Positions 46,149-55,306 of a stretch of DNA of 64,000 bases are shown in pieces (position 1 is the stretch's first letter; the number at the start of each line of letters is the position of its first letter). The notes under the pieces were generated by a model. The model searched no databases, was not told the DNA's origin, and was given only the letters and a program-made list of their open reading frames with translations. The position numbers and the translations under genes were made by a program. This DNA comes from Comamonas terrigena NBRC 13299 (lineage in GTDB: Bacteria; Pseudomonadota; Gammaproteobacteria; Burkholderiales; Burkholderiaceae_C), in NCBI RefSeq assembly GCF_006740045.1, contig NZ_AP019749.1, positions 1,197,001 through 1,261,000 on the forward strand, read 5' to 3'.

Positions 46149-46688
46149 TCATTTGGCGCTCTCGCCCGGGGTGGAGTCGGGCCGTGGCAGCTGCGGGTGT
46201 AGGTGGGCCAGATGGTCCAGCACGCCATCACAGGCATCTTCCACCAGGTCCAGCACTTTTTCAAAGCCGTTGGTACCGCCGTAGTAGGGATCGGGCACGG
46301 TGGCACTGCGGTGGCGGCTGCAGTAATGGGTCAGCAGCTGCAGCTTGTGCTGCAAGGCGGGCGGGCATTGCTGTTCCAGCCGGGCCATGTTTTCGTGGTC
46401 CATGGCCAGAATCAGGTCGTGGCGGCGAAAGTCTTCGGGCTGCACCTGGCGTGCACGCAGATCCGACAGGTCGTAGCCCCGGTGCTGCGCATGCTGCCGG
46501 GCGCGCTGGTCGGCCGGTTCGCCCACATGGTAGGCATGGGTGCCGCAGGAATCCACCCGCACCAGATCCTGCCAGCCGCGCGCCGCAATGCGGGCCCGCA
46601 TCACGCCATGGGCCGTGGGGCTGCGGCAGATGTTGCCCATGCAGACCATCAGAATGGAGATGGCGGGGGCGCTGTCCATGGGGCTCAT
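46149..46688 (-). CDS. Low-molecular-weight protein-tyrosine phosphatase
   Basis: 179 residues. The P-loop is C16-S23 (VCMGNICRSPTA), with nucleophile C16 and R22. The general acid is D133 in VPDPYYGG. LMW-PTPs dephosphorylate tyrosine kinases of polysaccharide systems or other targets; none is nearby. The start overlaps the stop of the upstream unknown gene (ATGA), so the two are translationally coupled. A Pro/Ser-rich C-terminus is slightly longer than usual. Confidence 0.92.
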   Translation of the reverse strand: MSPMDSAPAISILMVCMGNICRSPTAHGVMRARIAARGWQDLVRVDSCGTHAYHVGEPADQRARQHAQHRGYDLSDLRARQVQPEDFRRHDLILAMDHENMARLEQQCPPALQHKLQLLTHYCSRHRSATVPDPYYGGTNGFEKVLDLVEDACDGVLDHLAHLHPQLPRPDSTPGESAK

Positions 46689-47056
46689 TCCAGATCGAAG
46701 GCCTGCAGCAGTGCGTCCGCAAAGGCGGCGCGGCCGGTGAGCGTCAGGGTCAAGGTCACAGTGCCGGTGGCAGGCAGGGCTGCATGCTGCAGCGCCAGCG
46801 GCTGGCCCTGTACCACGGCACGCAGATCGCGGCCGGTGCTGTCGCCCAGGCTGATGTCGAAGTCCCAGGCGGCGCCTTCGTCGAGTGCGCCGCGCTGGCG
46901 GGGAAATTGCTGTTCGGCCCAGTGCAGCACCTGCAGCACTTCCGCCTGCAGGGCCGGCCAGCGGTCGGCGGTGACGGTGGCCATGGCATCCCAGGTGGCG
47001 CTGCCTTCCTCGTCTTCGCTGTAGTCAAAAATCAGATAGTCCAGGGCGGTGCGCAT
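46685..47056 (-). CDS. Protein of unknown function coupled to the LMW phosphatase
   Basis: 123 residues, not recognised. It is acidic at the N-terminus (LIFDYSEDEEGSATWDAMA), soluble, without signal or membrane helix, and seems to alternate helices and strands (VLHWAEQQFP; TVTLTLTLTG). The stop overlaps the phosphatase start by 4 bases, suggesting related function. The protein-like composition and coupling make it a real gene; no activity can be assigned. Confidence 0.65.
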   Translation of the reverse strand: MRTALDYLIFDYSEDEEGSATWDAMATVTADRWPALQAEVLQVLHWAEQQFPRQRGALDEGAAWDFDISLGDSTGRDLRAVVQGQPLALQHAALPATGTVTLTLTLTGRAAFADALLQAFDLE

Positions 47057-47219
47057 GGTGTTCGGTGGTGGGGGAGACGGCTGTTATTGTGGAGCAGGCT
47101 GCTGTCTGTTTTCTAGAATGTGCCGTTGCCCTGGCGCTGTGCCGGCACCGCAGCACTTCCAAGCCGACCCGGTTGTGGGTTGTGGCGGCTCCCGCTTCTT
47201 TTGCCTTTGCTGTTCTTCT

Positions 47220-47861
47220 ATGACTTCTCCACCCGATTTCGCACGATTCCGCCAGCTGCAGGTGCAGGCCTTGCAACTGGGCCATGGCGCATGGCAGCTG
47301 TGCCGGGAGTGGAGCCATGCCTGGAAGCCTGGATTGCATTTGCTGCGCGGCGGCGACGGTGCCGGCAAAAGCAGCCTGCTGCGCGCGCTGGCCGGGGCAC
47401 AGCCGCCACGTACGGGGACGGTGGGGTGGTCCGACCGGGCGCTGATGCCGGGCGATGTGTTCTGGGTCGATCCCCGTTTTCCGGAGCAGCAGGGTGCCAC
47501 CACCGGCACCCCTTTGCAGTGGGCGGCCCAGCAGGCCCGGGCCTATCCGCGCTGGAACGCGGCGCAATGGCAGGCGCACATTGCACAGTGGCAGCTGCAG
47601 GCGGATGTGGCCAAGCCCTGGCATGCACTGTCCACCGGCACGGCCCGCAAGCTGTGGATGGCGGCGGCGCTGTCCAGCGGCGCGGATCTGGTGCTGATCG
47701 ATGAGCCGGTCGCCGGGCTGGACCGGCCTTCCATTGCCTATCTCCGCCAGGCGCTGGCACAACGTGCCCAGGGCGCGCAATGGGTGCTGGTGGCCCACTT
47801 TGACGATCTGCAGGGGCTGCCCTGGGACAGCGTGCTGGATCTGGAAGACCTGCCGCAATAA
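47220..47861 (+). CDS. Lone ABC-type ATPase (CcmA/ABC-2-like)
   Basis: 213 residues, small for an ABC ATPase. Walker A is G44-S52 (GGDGAGKSS), the signature is LSTGTARK from 137, Walker B LVLIDE at 157-162 and the switch His H193. The signature resembles ABC-2 exporters or CcmA. No permease gene is adjacent, and there is no clear ribosome-binding site before the ATG at 47220. It may act with a permease elsewhere or in a non-transport role. Confidence 0.8.
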   Translation: MTSPPDFARFRQLQVQALQLGHGAWQLCREWSHAWKPGLHLLRGGDGAGKSSLLRALAGAQPPRTGTVGWSDRALMPGDVFWVDPRFPEQQGATTGTPLQWAAQQARAYPRWNAAQWQAHIAQWQLQADVAKPWHALSTGTARKLWMAAALSSGADLVLIDEPVAGLDRPSIAYLRQALAQRAQGAQWVLVAHFDDLQGLPWDSVLDLEDLPQ

Positions 47862-47892
47862 GGGGCGCGGAACGCAGTTCCGCAAAAACGGC

Positions 47893-48720
47893 TCAGTGGC
47901 TGGCGCGGTTGCGCACGAATTCGAGGTTGAGCAAGGCCGCCTCGATGGAGGCCGCCGTGGATTCCGGCTGCTCCATGGGGAACAGGTGCGTGCCGTCCTG
48001 GATGCTGATGCGCCCCTGGGTGATGCGCTGGGTCAGGTCCATGCCGACCTGCTTCATTTCGCGCGAGGAGCGTCCGCCGATGAAGGCGACCGGGCAGCGC
48101 AGCGGGTTGCGCGACAGCCAGCTGCCCAGGTTGTGCGGCAAGGTGTTGTAGATGGTGGTTTCCACTTCCCGGGTGAAGTGCAGGCGCAGCTGCCCGTCGT
48201 CGCCGTGCGCCAGCCCGTGGGTCAGGTAGTCCTGCAGCACCTGGGGGTGCCAGCGGGTGAACAGGCGCTTGCTGTGGAAATAGCTTTGTGCCTCGTCCAT
48301 CGTCGGCCACTGCGCCCGGCGGCGGGCGCTGACCTTGCCGGGCGAGACGCTGCCCACCAGCTGGGTGCGCTTGGCCACGCCCAGCGTGGTGGCACGCCAG
48401 CCGCTGATCAGCGGCGAATCCAGCATCAGCACGCCGCGGGCCAGTTCCGGGTATTTGGCGGCCGTCATCACGCTGACGAAACCGCCCAGCGAATGCCCCA
48501 CCAGATAGGGAGGCTCGCTGCCTTTGGGCGTCTGGCTGCGCACGAATTCCGCCAGTTGCTCCACCAGGTGCGGCCAGTTGTCGCTGACGGGAAAGCGGGG
48601 GTCGTGGCCCAGACGGTCCAGCGCCTGTACCGCCATGCCGCGCCGCTCCAGCAACTGAAACAGCAGCGAATAGGTACCGGCCGGAAAGCTGTTGGCGTGC
48701 GAGAAGATGACGGGCAGCAT
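47893..48720 (-). CDS. Alpha/beta hydrolase
   Basis: 275 residues from ATG 48720 (an in-frame GTG at 48729 is possible). The nucleophile elbow is GHSLGG with S77; the N-terminal strand PVIFSHANSFPAGTY carries the oxyanion region and GTHLFPMEQP near the end holds the likely catalytic His. The substrate is unknown. It follows the Anbu gene on the same strand with a 24-base gap, so the two may be cotranscribed. Confidence 0.85.
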   Translation of the reverse strand: MLPVIFSHANSFPAGTYSLLFQLLERRGMAVQALDRLGHDPRFPVSDNWPHLVEQLAEFVRSQTPKGSEPPYLVGHSLGGFVSVMTAAKYPELARGVLMLDSPLISGWRATTLGVAKRTQLVGSVSPGKVSARRRAQWPTMDEAQSYFHSKRLFTRWHPQVLQDYLTHGLAHGDDGQLRLHFTREVETTIYNTLPHNLGSWLSRNPLRCPVAFIGGRSSREMKQVGMDLTQRITQGRISIQDGTHLFPMEQPESTAASIEAALLNLEFVRNRASH

Positions 48721-48744
48721 GGCAGGCACTGTAGGCCAGATGGC

Positions 48745-49572
48745 TTACACCAGCTTTTCGGACGGTGCGGTGATCTTCTTCAGCTGCGGGGCACGGGTGC
48801 TGTGCACGCGCAGCGGGGTGGTGGTTTTCTCGCCTTCCCAGGCCGGGTCTTCGATGCTGTCGAACACATGGCGCAGGCGCTCGCCCCAGCTTTCGTGGAG
48901 CATGCGGTAGTAGGGGTTGTACTCGTCGATGCACACCACCTTGTCCGAGCGGAAGCTGCCGGTCTCGTACAGCACCAGATCCAGCGGCAGGCCCACCGAC
49001 AGATTGGACTTGAGCGTGCTGTCCATGGACACCAGCACGCATTTGGCGGCCTCGTCCAAGGGGGTGTCGGGGGTGATCACGCGGTCCAGCACGGGCTTGC
49101 CGTACTTGGATTCGCCGATCTGGAAGTAGGGCGTTTCATAGGTGGCTTCGATGAAGTTGCCGGCCGCATACACCTGGAACAGGCGCAGGCCTTCGCCCTT
49201 GATCTGGCCGCCAAACACCATGGAGACATTGAAGTCCACACCGGCGCGCTTGAGGGCCACGCCATCGCGGTCGTACACATGGCGCACGGCCGCGCCCAGC
49301 ACGCGGGCGGCATCGAACATGCTGGTGACGTTCCAGATGGTCAGGATCTCGCCGGTCTGCTCGTCGCGGATGTGCTGGGTCTGCAGGATTTCACGCACCG
49401 ATTGCGAGATCGACAGATTGCCCGCCGACAGCAGGACCATGAAGCGGTCGCCCGTCTTCTCGTAGACCATCATCTTGCGGAACGAGCTGATCTGGTCCAG
49501 TCCGGCATTGGTGCGGGAGTCGGACAGAAAAACGAGCCCGGCGTTGAGTTTGACGGCGACGCAATAGGTCAT
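48745..49572 (-). CDS. Anbu: bacterial proteasome-like peptidase homologue
   Basis: 275 residues. The sequence opens MTYCVAVKLNAGLVFLSDSRTNAG, the Ntn-hydrolase start of the Anbu family: T2 would be the catalytic N-terminal Thr after Met removal. Later parts (KMMVYEKTGDRFMVLLSAGN) also match. Anbu forms a lock-washer oligomer related to proteasome beta subunits; its substrate is unknown. It is usually found with transglutaminase-like, alpha-E and ATP-grasp genes; none is adjacent here. ATG at 49572 is chosen so that Thr is residue 2. Confidence 0.9.
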   Translation of the reverse strand: MTYCVAVKLNAGLVFLSDSRTNAGLDQISSFRKMMVYEKTGDRFMVLLSAGNLSISQSVREILQTQHIRDEQTGEILTIWNVTSMFDAARVLGAAVRHVYDRDGVALKRAGVDFNVSMVFGGQIKGEGLRLFQVYAAGNFIEATYETPYFQIGESKYGKPVLDRVITPDTPLDEAAKCVLVSMDSTLKSNLSVGLPLDLVLYETGSFRSDKVVCIDEYNPYYRMLHESWGERLRHVFDSIEDPAWEGEKTTTPLRVHSTRAPQLKKITAPSEKLV

Positions 49573-49686
49573 GGTGGAAAAGTGAAACGGCGAAAGGCCC
49601 AAGTGTAGTGCGCCCGCAATGTTGGGGGGCTGCGTGGGGGAAGCAAGCGACGGGCCCGCACGGCGGGTGTCCAGGCTGGTGGCTGC

Positions 49687-50472
49687 TTACATGGCCTTGA
49701 AACGGTGTGCGTAGAGGCGGCTGACCGCCAGGCGCTCCGGGCGCTGGCGCAGGTGCAGGCTCAGGCGGCCGCTGGCGTCCCGGCTGGCGCTGGCAATGGC
49801 GTTGGCGCGTACCACCGTGCCGCGGTGCACCTGCCAGAACTGTTCCGGGTCCAGACAGGGCAGCAGTTCCTTGAGCGGGGTGCGTACCAGGTATTCCTGG
49901 GTGGCGGTGCACACGCGCACGTATTTGTCGGCCGCTTCCAGGAACAGCACCTCGGCCACGGCCACCATGTGGATCTGCGTGCCCTGGCCGGCTTGCAGCA
50001 TCTGCAGCCGCGCAGGGGCTGCGGCGGGCAGGTCCAGCAACGCCCGCAGCTGGGCCAGCGTGGCGTCCATCTGGGAGGGGGCCGGGGGGGCGGTCAGCCG
50101 CTGCTGCAGCCGCTGCACCGTGCGCCGCAGCCTTTCGGGCTGTACGGGCTTGAGCAGATAGTCCGCCGCCTGGGCCTCGAAGGCCTGTACCGCGTACTGG
50201 TCGTAGGCGGTGATGAAGACCAGTGCGGGAAAAGGGCGATCGGGCGGCCAGGCGTCCGCCAGTTCGGCGGCCGCTTCCAGTCCGCTCTGGCCCGGCATGC
50301 GGATGTCGAAGAACAGCACATCCGGCTGCAGCGCCAGGGCCTGCTGCACGGCGGCGATGCCGTCCAGGGCCAGGGCGGAGGTGTCCAGTTCGGGCCATGC
50401 CTCGGCCAGGGCGTGCTGCAAGCCCAGGGCCAGCAGGGGTTCGTCTTCGGCAATCAGGGCGCGGAAGGTCAT
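49687..50472 (-). CDS. LytTR response regulator
   Basis: 261 residues. The receiver domain has the acidic pair E9/D10, phosphoacceptor D56 (DVLFFDIRMPG), T88 and K108; a LytTR DNA-binding domain occupies about 155-255 (VLFLEAADKYVRV, QVHRGTVVRANAI). The start overlaps the stop of the histidine kinase gene (ATGA). It would act on its promoter after phosphorylation by that kinase. Targets are unknown. Confidence 0.93.
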   Translation of the reverse strand: MTFRALIAEDEPLLALGLQHALAEAWPELDTSALALDGIAAVQQALALQPDVLFFDIRMPGQSGLEAAAELADAWPPDRPFPALVFITAYDQYAVQAFEAQAADYLLKPVQPERLRRTVQRLQQRLTAPPAPSQMDATLAQLRALLDLPAAAPARLQMLQAGQGTQIHMVAVAEVLFLEAADKYVRVCTATQEYLVRTPLKELLPCLDPEQFWQVHRGTVVRANAIASASRDASGRLSLHLRQRPERLAVSRLYAHRFKAM

Positions 50473-51587
50473 GGCGAAGGTGCGGTGCCGGGTAACGGAA
50501 ATACGATGGTAGCGCTGGTGCCGCCTGTAGGGACAGTCCTCAGCTCCAGGGTCGCCGCGCTTCCGTACAGGCCGGCCAGCCGATCCCGCACTTGCTGCAG
50601 GCCAAAGTGGCGGTCGGGCAGGGTGGGGGCATCCGCCGCTGGAGGGGGAGAGTCCGGTGGCAGGCCGGCGCCGTTGTCTGTGACCTGCAGCTGCAGCCGG
50701 GCGGCCGCACCCTGCCCCAGTTGCAAGGCCTGCACCGTGATCTGGCCGGGGCCCGGCTGGGGCTCCAGCCCATGGCGGATGGCGTTCTCCACCAGCGGCT
50801 GCAGCAGCAGCGGAGCCACGGGTATGCCGGCCAGCGCAGGCGGCAGTTGCAGCTGGTAGTGCAGGCGTGGGCCCATGCGCACGGCCATCAGCGCCAGATA
50901 GTCGTTCAGCCGGGCGAATTCGGCCTCCAGCGTGTGCCAGGGCTGGCGGGCAGCGCCCAGGGTGGCGCGCAGATAGGCGATCAACTGGTCCAGCATGGTC
51001 TGTGCGCGCGCCGGATCGGCGGCAATCAGCACCCGCAGATTGGCCAGGGTGTTGAACAGCATGTGCGGCTCCAGCTGGCTTTCCAGCAGCTTGAGCCGGG
51101 CTTCAGCCGCGTCGCGCTGCACCGCAGTCACCTGGTTTTCCAGCGCATGGGCCTTGCCGCCCAGGTAGAACAGCAGCGAGGCAATGCCATTGGCAACTGC
51201 CGTAGTTACCAGGGTGGACACCAGCATATCGCCCTGCAGCAGCGGGTGGCCGAGGACCAGGCGTGTCGTGATGTCCCCCACCAGCAGCCCCACCGCCATG
51301 CCCAGCATGACCAGTGCAGGGCCACGCCAGCCCGCCGGCCAGGGGTAGGGCTGGCCGCGGCTGAGCCACAGCCGCCCGGCGTCGATCACCAGCCAGCTGG
51401 GGATGCCGATGGCCAGCGAGCACCACAGGTTGGGCAACCAGTCGGCTGGCACCAGGGCGCTGCGCAGCATGGTGATGCCCAGGCACAAGGCGAGCACCAG
51501 CGGCGCATGGCGCAGCAAAGGCGCAAACAGGGGGGCGGCCGCGGTGGACGGAGTGGATGGGGTGGGCGGGGTGGCAAACGGCTGCAT
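50469..51587 (-). CDS. LytS-type sensor histidine kinase
   Basis: 372 residues. Four hydrophobic helices (about 27-145) form the sensor, followed by a short coiled segment and a His-kinase domain with the phosphoacceptor H175 in ESQLEPHMLFNTLANLR. The ATP-binding part has ENAIRHGLEPQ and DNGAGLPPD. No periplasmic sensor domain is visible, so a membrane or lipid signal is likely (inference). The 2TM gene ends 6 bases upstream and the regulator overlaps downstream. Confidence 0.93.
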   Translation of the reverse strand: MQPFATPPTPSTPSTAAAPLFAPLLRHAPLVLALCLGITMLRSALVPADWLPNLWCSLAIGIPSWLVIDAGRLWLSRGQPYPWPAGWRGPALVMLGMAVGLLVGDITTRLVLGHPLLQGDMLVSTLVTTAVANGIASLLFYLGGKAHALENQVTAVQRDAAEARLKLLESQLEPHMLFNTLANLRVLIAADPARAQTMLDQLIAYLRATLGAARQPWHTLEAEFARLNDYLALMAVRMGPRLHYQLQLPPALAGIPVAPLLLQPLVENAIRHGLEPQPGPGQITVQALQLGQGAAARLQLQVTDNGAGLPPDSPPPAADAPTLPDRHFGLQQVRDRLAGLYGSAATLELRTVPTGGTSATIVFPLPGTAPSP

Positions 51588-51593
51588 GCGGGC

Positions 51594-51911
51594 TCAGCCT
51601 TGCGGGTGTTGGGCTTGCAGCCGTGCCCGTTCGAGGGCGACCAGGCGTTCCATCCCGGTGCTGCCGGGCTGCATCCAGAACACGGCCAGGCCATGCAGTG
51701 CCAGACCCAGGCCCCAGCCCAGGGCCGGGAACACGGCCCAGTGCCGGCCCTGGTACCAGCTCAGAGCCAACAGCCCCAGGTTGACGAGCAGGTAGATGGT
51801 TGCGTGGCTCCACCAGCCCAGTTTGGCGCGTACCCGGCGGCGGGCCAGGCGATCCAGGGCGGCGGGGGAGTGCGATGTGGCGGGCGTCGGCATGGTCAGG
51901 GCATCCTTCAA
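51594..51911 (-). CDS. 2TM domain protein
   Basis: 105 residues with two hydrophobic helices (about 35-55 and 62-80) and a conserved-looking ARRRVRAKLGWWSHATIYLLVN segment in front, the hallmark of 2TM-domain proteins. These commonly precede LytTR two-component genes. Alternative ATG at 51893. It probably cooperates with the kinase in sensing. Confidence 0.82.
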   Translation of the reverse strand: MKDALTMPTPATSHSPAALDRLARRRVRAKLGWWSHATIYLLVNLGLLALSWYQGRHWAVFPALGWGLGLALHGLAVFWMQPGSTGMERLVALERARLQAQHPQG

Positions 51912-52046
51912 GGTACGGGGCCTGCGGTGGGGAATGGCTGCAGATTACCGCCCGCACCGGTGCACTGCCAGGGGAATGTGACCAGTTGCGGCTACAGCGC
52001 CGCGAAATGCAGCCGGTCAGCGCCAATGGCGGAGGTACCCAGGCAC

Positions 52047-52069
52047 AGCGCCCGCAGGCAGCGGGCGCT
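52047..52069 (-). other. Perfect 9-bp hairpin downstream of mutS
   Basis: AGCGCCCGC-AGGCA-GCGGGCGCT, 20 bases after the mutS stop. No T tract follows on the minus strand, so it may be a transcript-stabilising or weak termination structure. Confidence 0.5.
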
Positions 52070-52089
52070 AGTGGATGGAAACCAGCGGG

Positions 52090-54798
52090 TCACACCTGCT
52101 GCGACAATTTTTTCAGCTGGTACAGCGCCTCCAGCGCTTCGCGGGGGCTGAGGGCGTCCGGATTGATCTGGGCCAGGGCCGCATCCACCGGGCCGGCGCT
52201 GGGGCCGGACTCGGCCGCCGCAGGCGCTTCGAACAGGTCCACCTGCAGGCGGTCCTCGCTGGCGCGTTCCTCCAGCGTGGCCAGCGCGTGGCGGGCGTGG
52301 TTCAGCACCCCGGCGGGCATGCCGGCCAGCTTGGCGACATGGATGCCGTAGCTGCGGCTGGCCGGTCCGGGCTGGATTTCATGCAGAAACACAATGTCCG
52401 TGCCGGCCTCGGCGGCACCCACGTGCACATTGATGGCTGCCCTGGCCTTGGCAGGCAGGTCGGTCAGCTCGAAATAATGGGTGGCAAACAGCGTGAAGGC
52501 CTTGGTCTTGTCGTGCAGCTGCGAGGCAATGCCGCTGGCCAGGGCCAGGCCGTCGAAGGTGCTGGTGCCCCGGCCGATCTCGTCCATCAGCACCAGGCTG
52601 TGCGGTGTGGCGGCATGCAGAATCTGCGCGGCCTCGGTCATCTCCATCATGAAGGTGGACTGGGCGTTGGCCAGGTCGTCCGCCGCACCGATGCGGGTGT
52701 GGATGGCATCGATGGGCCCCAGCAGGCAGCGCGTGGCGGGCACATGGCTGCCCATGCTGGCCAGCAGCGTGATCAGGGCCACCTGGCGCATATAGGTCGA
52801 CTTGCCGCCCATGTTCGGGCCGGTGATGATCTGCATGCGCGTGTTGGTGTTCAGCTGCGTGTGGTTGGGGATGAAGCTGCCGCTCGAGGTTTCGGCCATG
52901 CGCGCTTCCACCACCGGGTGGCGGCCGGCTTCGATCTCGATGCAGGGCAGGCTGCTGAATTCGGGGGCGCACCAGTTCAGGGTCAGGCTGCGCTCGGCCA
53001 GCGTGCACAGCACATCCAGTGCGGCAATGGCCTGGGCCACGCGGGTGAGGCCGGGCACATGGGGCTGCAGCTGGTCCAGCAGCTGTTCGTACAGGAACTT
53101 CTCGCGCTGCAGCGCACGTTCCTGGGCGGACAGGGCCTTGTCTTCAAAGGCCTTGAGCTCGGGCGTGATGTAACGCTCGGCGTTCTTCAGTGTCTGGCGA
53201 CGGCGGTAGCGTTCCGGCACCTGGTCGCGGTAGCTGTTGGTGATCTCGATGTAGAAACCGTGGACCTTGTTGAACTGCACGCGCAGATTGGGAATGCTGG
53301 TCAGCAGCTTTTCCTTGGCTTCCAGCTCCAGCAGAAAGCCGTCGCAGTTGTCCTGGATGCTGCGCAGTTCGTCCAGCTCGGCGTCAAAACCGGTGGCGAT
53401 CACACCGCCGTCACGCACCAGGGCGGCAGGTTCTTCCTGGATGGCGCGCTCCAGCAGTTCGGCGCAGCCTTCCGGGGGCTGCAGGTCTGCAAAGATCTGA
53501 TTCAGATAGGCCGAGGGCGCTGTCCCGGAGCGGGCCAGCAGCTGCGCTTTCTGCAGCGTCTTGCCCAGGGCCACCAGCTCGCGCGGGCGCACCTGGCGCA
53601 GCGCGGTGCGGGCGGTGATGCGCTCCACATCGCTCACGCCCTTGAGGGCGTCGCGCAGCGTCTGCCAGGGGGCTGTGCCGCTGCCCTGGCCGCGCAGCAC
53701 CTGCGTGGCCTGCAGGCGGGCGGTGGCATGGCTGCGGTCGCGGCGGGGCTCCAGCAGCCAGTTTTTCAGCAGGCGGCTGCCCATGCCGGTCATGCAGGTG
53801 TCCAGCAGCGAAAACAGCGTGGGCGCGTCTTCGCCGCGCAGTGTCTTGACGAGCTCCAGGTTGCGGCAGGTGGCCGGCGGCAGTGCAATCAGCTCATCGT
53901 CGCGCTGCACCTGGATGCTGTGCAAATGCGGCAGGGCACGGCCCTGGGTGTGTTCGGCATAGCTGAGCAGCGCGGCGCAGGCGGCATGGGCCAGCGGCAG
54001 GTCTTCGGCGTTCCAGGCGTTCAGGTTGGCGCTGCCCAGTTGCTCCAGCAGCTTGCGCTTGCCCAGACCGCTGTCGAACTGCCAATCCGGCCGGGGGGTC
54101 AGCGGTGCGGTGAAGGTGCTGGACTGGCGCAGGGCGTACAGGTTCTTCTCGAACCGCTCGGTCACGCCGGCGCTGTACAGCACCTCGCTGGGGCTGATGC
54201 GTGCCAGCCATGCACCCAGTTCGTCGGCGCCGCATTCGGCCATGTGGATGCGGCCCTGCGTCACGCTCAGCCAGGCCAGGCCGCAGCGTTGGCGCCCGGC
54301 GGTGTGCAGGGCCAGCAGCATGGCTTCCTGCTTGTCGTTCAGCAGCTCGCTGTCGGTGATGGTGCCGGGGGTGACCACGCGCACCACCTTGCGTTCCACT
54401 GGGCCTTTGCTGGCACCGACTTCGCCCACCTGTTCGCAAATCGCCACCGATTCGCCCATCTTGATCAGGCGGCCCAGATAGCTTTCCAGCGCATGGAAAG
54501 GCACGCCCGCCATGGCGACCGGAAAACCGGCGGACTGGCCGCGGGTGGTCAGCGTGATGTCCAGCAGGCGTGCAGCTTTTTCGGCATCGCTCCAGAAGAC
54601 CTCGTAGAAGTCGCCCATGCGGTAGAGCACCAGCGTGTCCGGATAGTGGGCCTTGATCTGGACGTACTGCTGCATCATGGGCGTATGGGCCGCCAGCGGT
54701 GCGTCCAGCGGTGATCCGCTGACGCTGGGTGCGCCCGGTTCGTTCGCCGGGGTGGCTTCGGGGGATGCGGTGGTGGTGGAGGTAGCCGGGCTCTGCAA
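52090..54798 (-). CDS. mutS: DNA mismatch repair protein MutS
   Basis: 902 residues from a TTG at 54798, which has AAGGA 7 bases upstream. The mismatch-binding F64-x-E66 lies in [10 protein letters not shown]. The ATPase has Walker [10 protein letters not shown] (660-668), [15 protein letters not shown], and [10 protein letters not shown]. It recognises mismatches as a dimer and recruits MutL. The first ATG (54681) would remove 39 residues just before the conserved domain; the N-terminal region is low-complexity Thr/Ala/Pro, so translation could start at either. Confidence 0.94.
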   Translation of the reverse strand: MQSPATSTTTASPEATPANEPGAPSVSGSPLDAPLAAHTPMMQQYVQIKAHYPDTLVLYRMGDFYEVFWSDAEKAARLLDITLTTRGQSAGFPVAMAGVPFHALESYLGRLIKMGESVAICEQVGEVGASKGPVERKVVRVVTPGTITDSELLNDKQEAMLLALHTAGRQRCGLAWLSVTQGRIHMAECGADELGAWLARISPSEVLYSAGVTERFEKNLYALRQSSTFTAPLTPRPDWQFDSGLGKRKLLEQLGSANLNAWNAEDLPLAHAACAALLSYAEHTQGRALPHLHSIQVQRDDELIALPPATCRNLELVKTLRGEDAPTLFSLLDTCMTGMGSRLLKNWLLEPRRDRSHATARLQATQVLRGQGSGTAPWQTLRDALKGVSDVERITARTALRQVRPRELVALGKTLQKAQLLARSGTAPSAYLNQIFADLQPPEGCAELLERAIQEEPAALVRDGGVIATGFDAELDELRSIQDNCDGFLLELEAKEKLLTSIPNLRVQFNKVHGFYIEITNSYRDQVPERYRRRQTLKNAERYITPELKAFEDKALSAQERALQREKFLYEQLLDQLQPHVPGLTRVAQAIAALDVLCTLAERSLTLNWCAPEFSSLPCIEIEAGRHPVVEARMAETSSGSFIPNHTQLNTNTRMQIITGPNMGGKSTYMRQVALITLLASMGSHVPATRCLLGPIDAIHTRIGAADDLANAQSTFMMEMTEAAQILHAATPHSLVLMDEIGRGTSTFDGLALASGIASQLHDKTKAFTLFATHYFELTDLPAKARAAINVHVGAAEAGTDIVFLHEIQPGPASRSYGIHVAKLAGMPAGVLNHARHALATLEERASEDRLQVDLFEAPAAAESGPSAGPVDAALAQINPDALSPREALEALYQLKKLSQQV

Positions 54799-54988
54799 AG
54801 TCAATTCCTTGTGTGCTGCGCGGCGCAAGGCGGCTGCCCTGGGGCCGCGGCACCCTGCGCCGGCAGGGATCAGCCGGCAATTATCCCGGATGGGCCGGCG
54901 GCTCTTTGCCGCCGGGCGCAGTTCATGCCGACGCACCAGGGCCTTGCGAGCCTGCCTCGGCAAGGCCGGGGGCGGCGGGACGGGCTGC

Positions 54989-55306
54989 TCAGTGGCCCAG
55001 GCTTTCCAGGCGCTGGCGCAGCTGGCGCACTTCCTCCATCAGGTCGGCGGTCATGGCGGCCAGCTCGGGGTCCGCGTCGAACATGCGTTCCAGATCGGCA
55101 ATGCGCCGCGCGCGGATCACCGTCTGGGTGCTGAAGCGCCACTGCTGCGGTGTCTGGTCATCCGCGGCTGGGTCGCATGCCAGCACGCCGGTGGTCACGC
55201 GCTGGACGATCCAGGCGGTGTCGGTGCGGCAGGCCTGGGCCAGCTGCACCAGGCTCAGGGCCTGGGCATCCAGCAGTTCGGGTGGGGTGTAGAAGGGGAT
55301 GGTCAT
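54989..55306 (-). CDS. cbpM: Chaperone modulator CbpM
   Basis: 105 residues. A MerR-like N-terminal fold ([20 protein letters not shown]) is followed by a coiled helix ([17 protein letters not shown]), as in CbpM. It binds the J domain of CbpA and inhibits its co-chaperone activity. The start overlaps the cbpA stop (ATGA), the usual arrangement. Confidence 0.88.
   Translation of the reverse strand: MTIPFYTPPELLDAQALSLVQLAQACRTDTAWIVQRVTTGVLACDPAADDQTPQQWRFSTQTVIRARRIADLERMFDADPELAAMTADLMEEVRQLRQRLESLGH

Noticed and set aside
47867..47883. Hairpin GCGGAAC-GCA-GTTCCGC between convergent genes as terminator
   Set aside because: The flanking run is A on the plus strand and lies on the wrong side for a minus-strand terminator, so it lacks a T tract in either direction.
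52075..54714. Long plus-strand open frame over mutS
   Set aside because: Antisense of the well-conserved mutS gene, with no recognisable domain.
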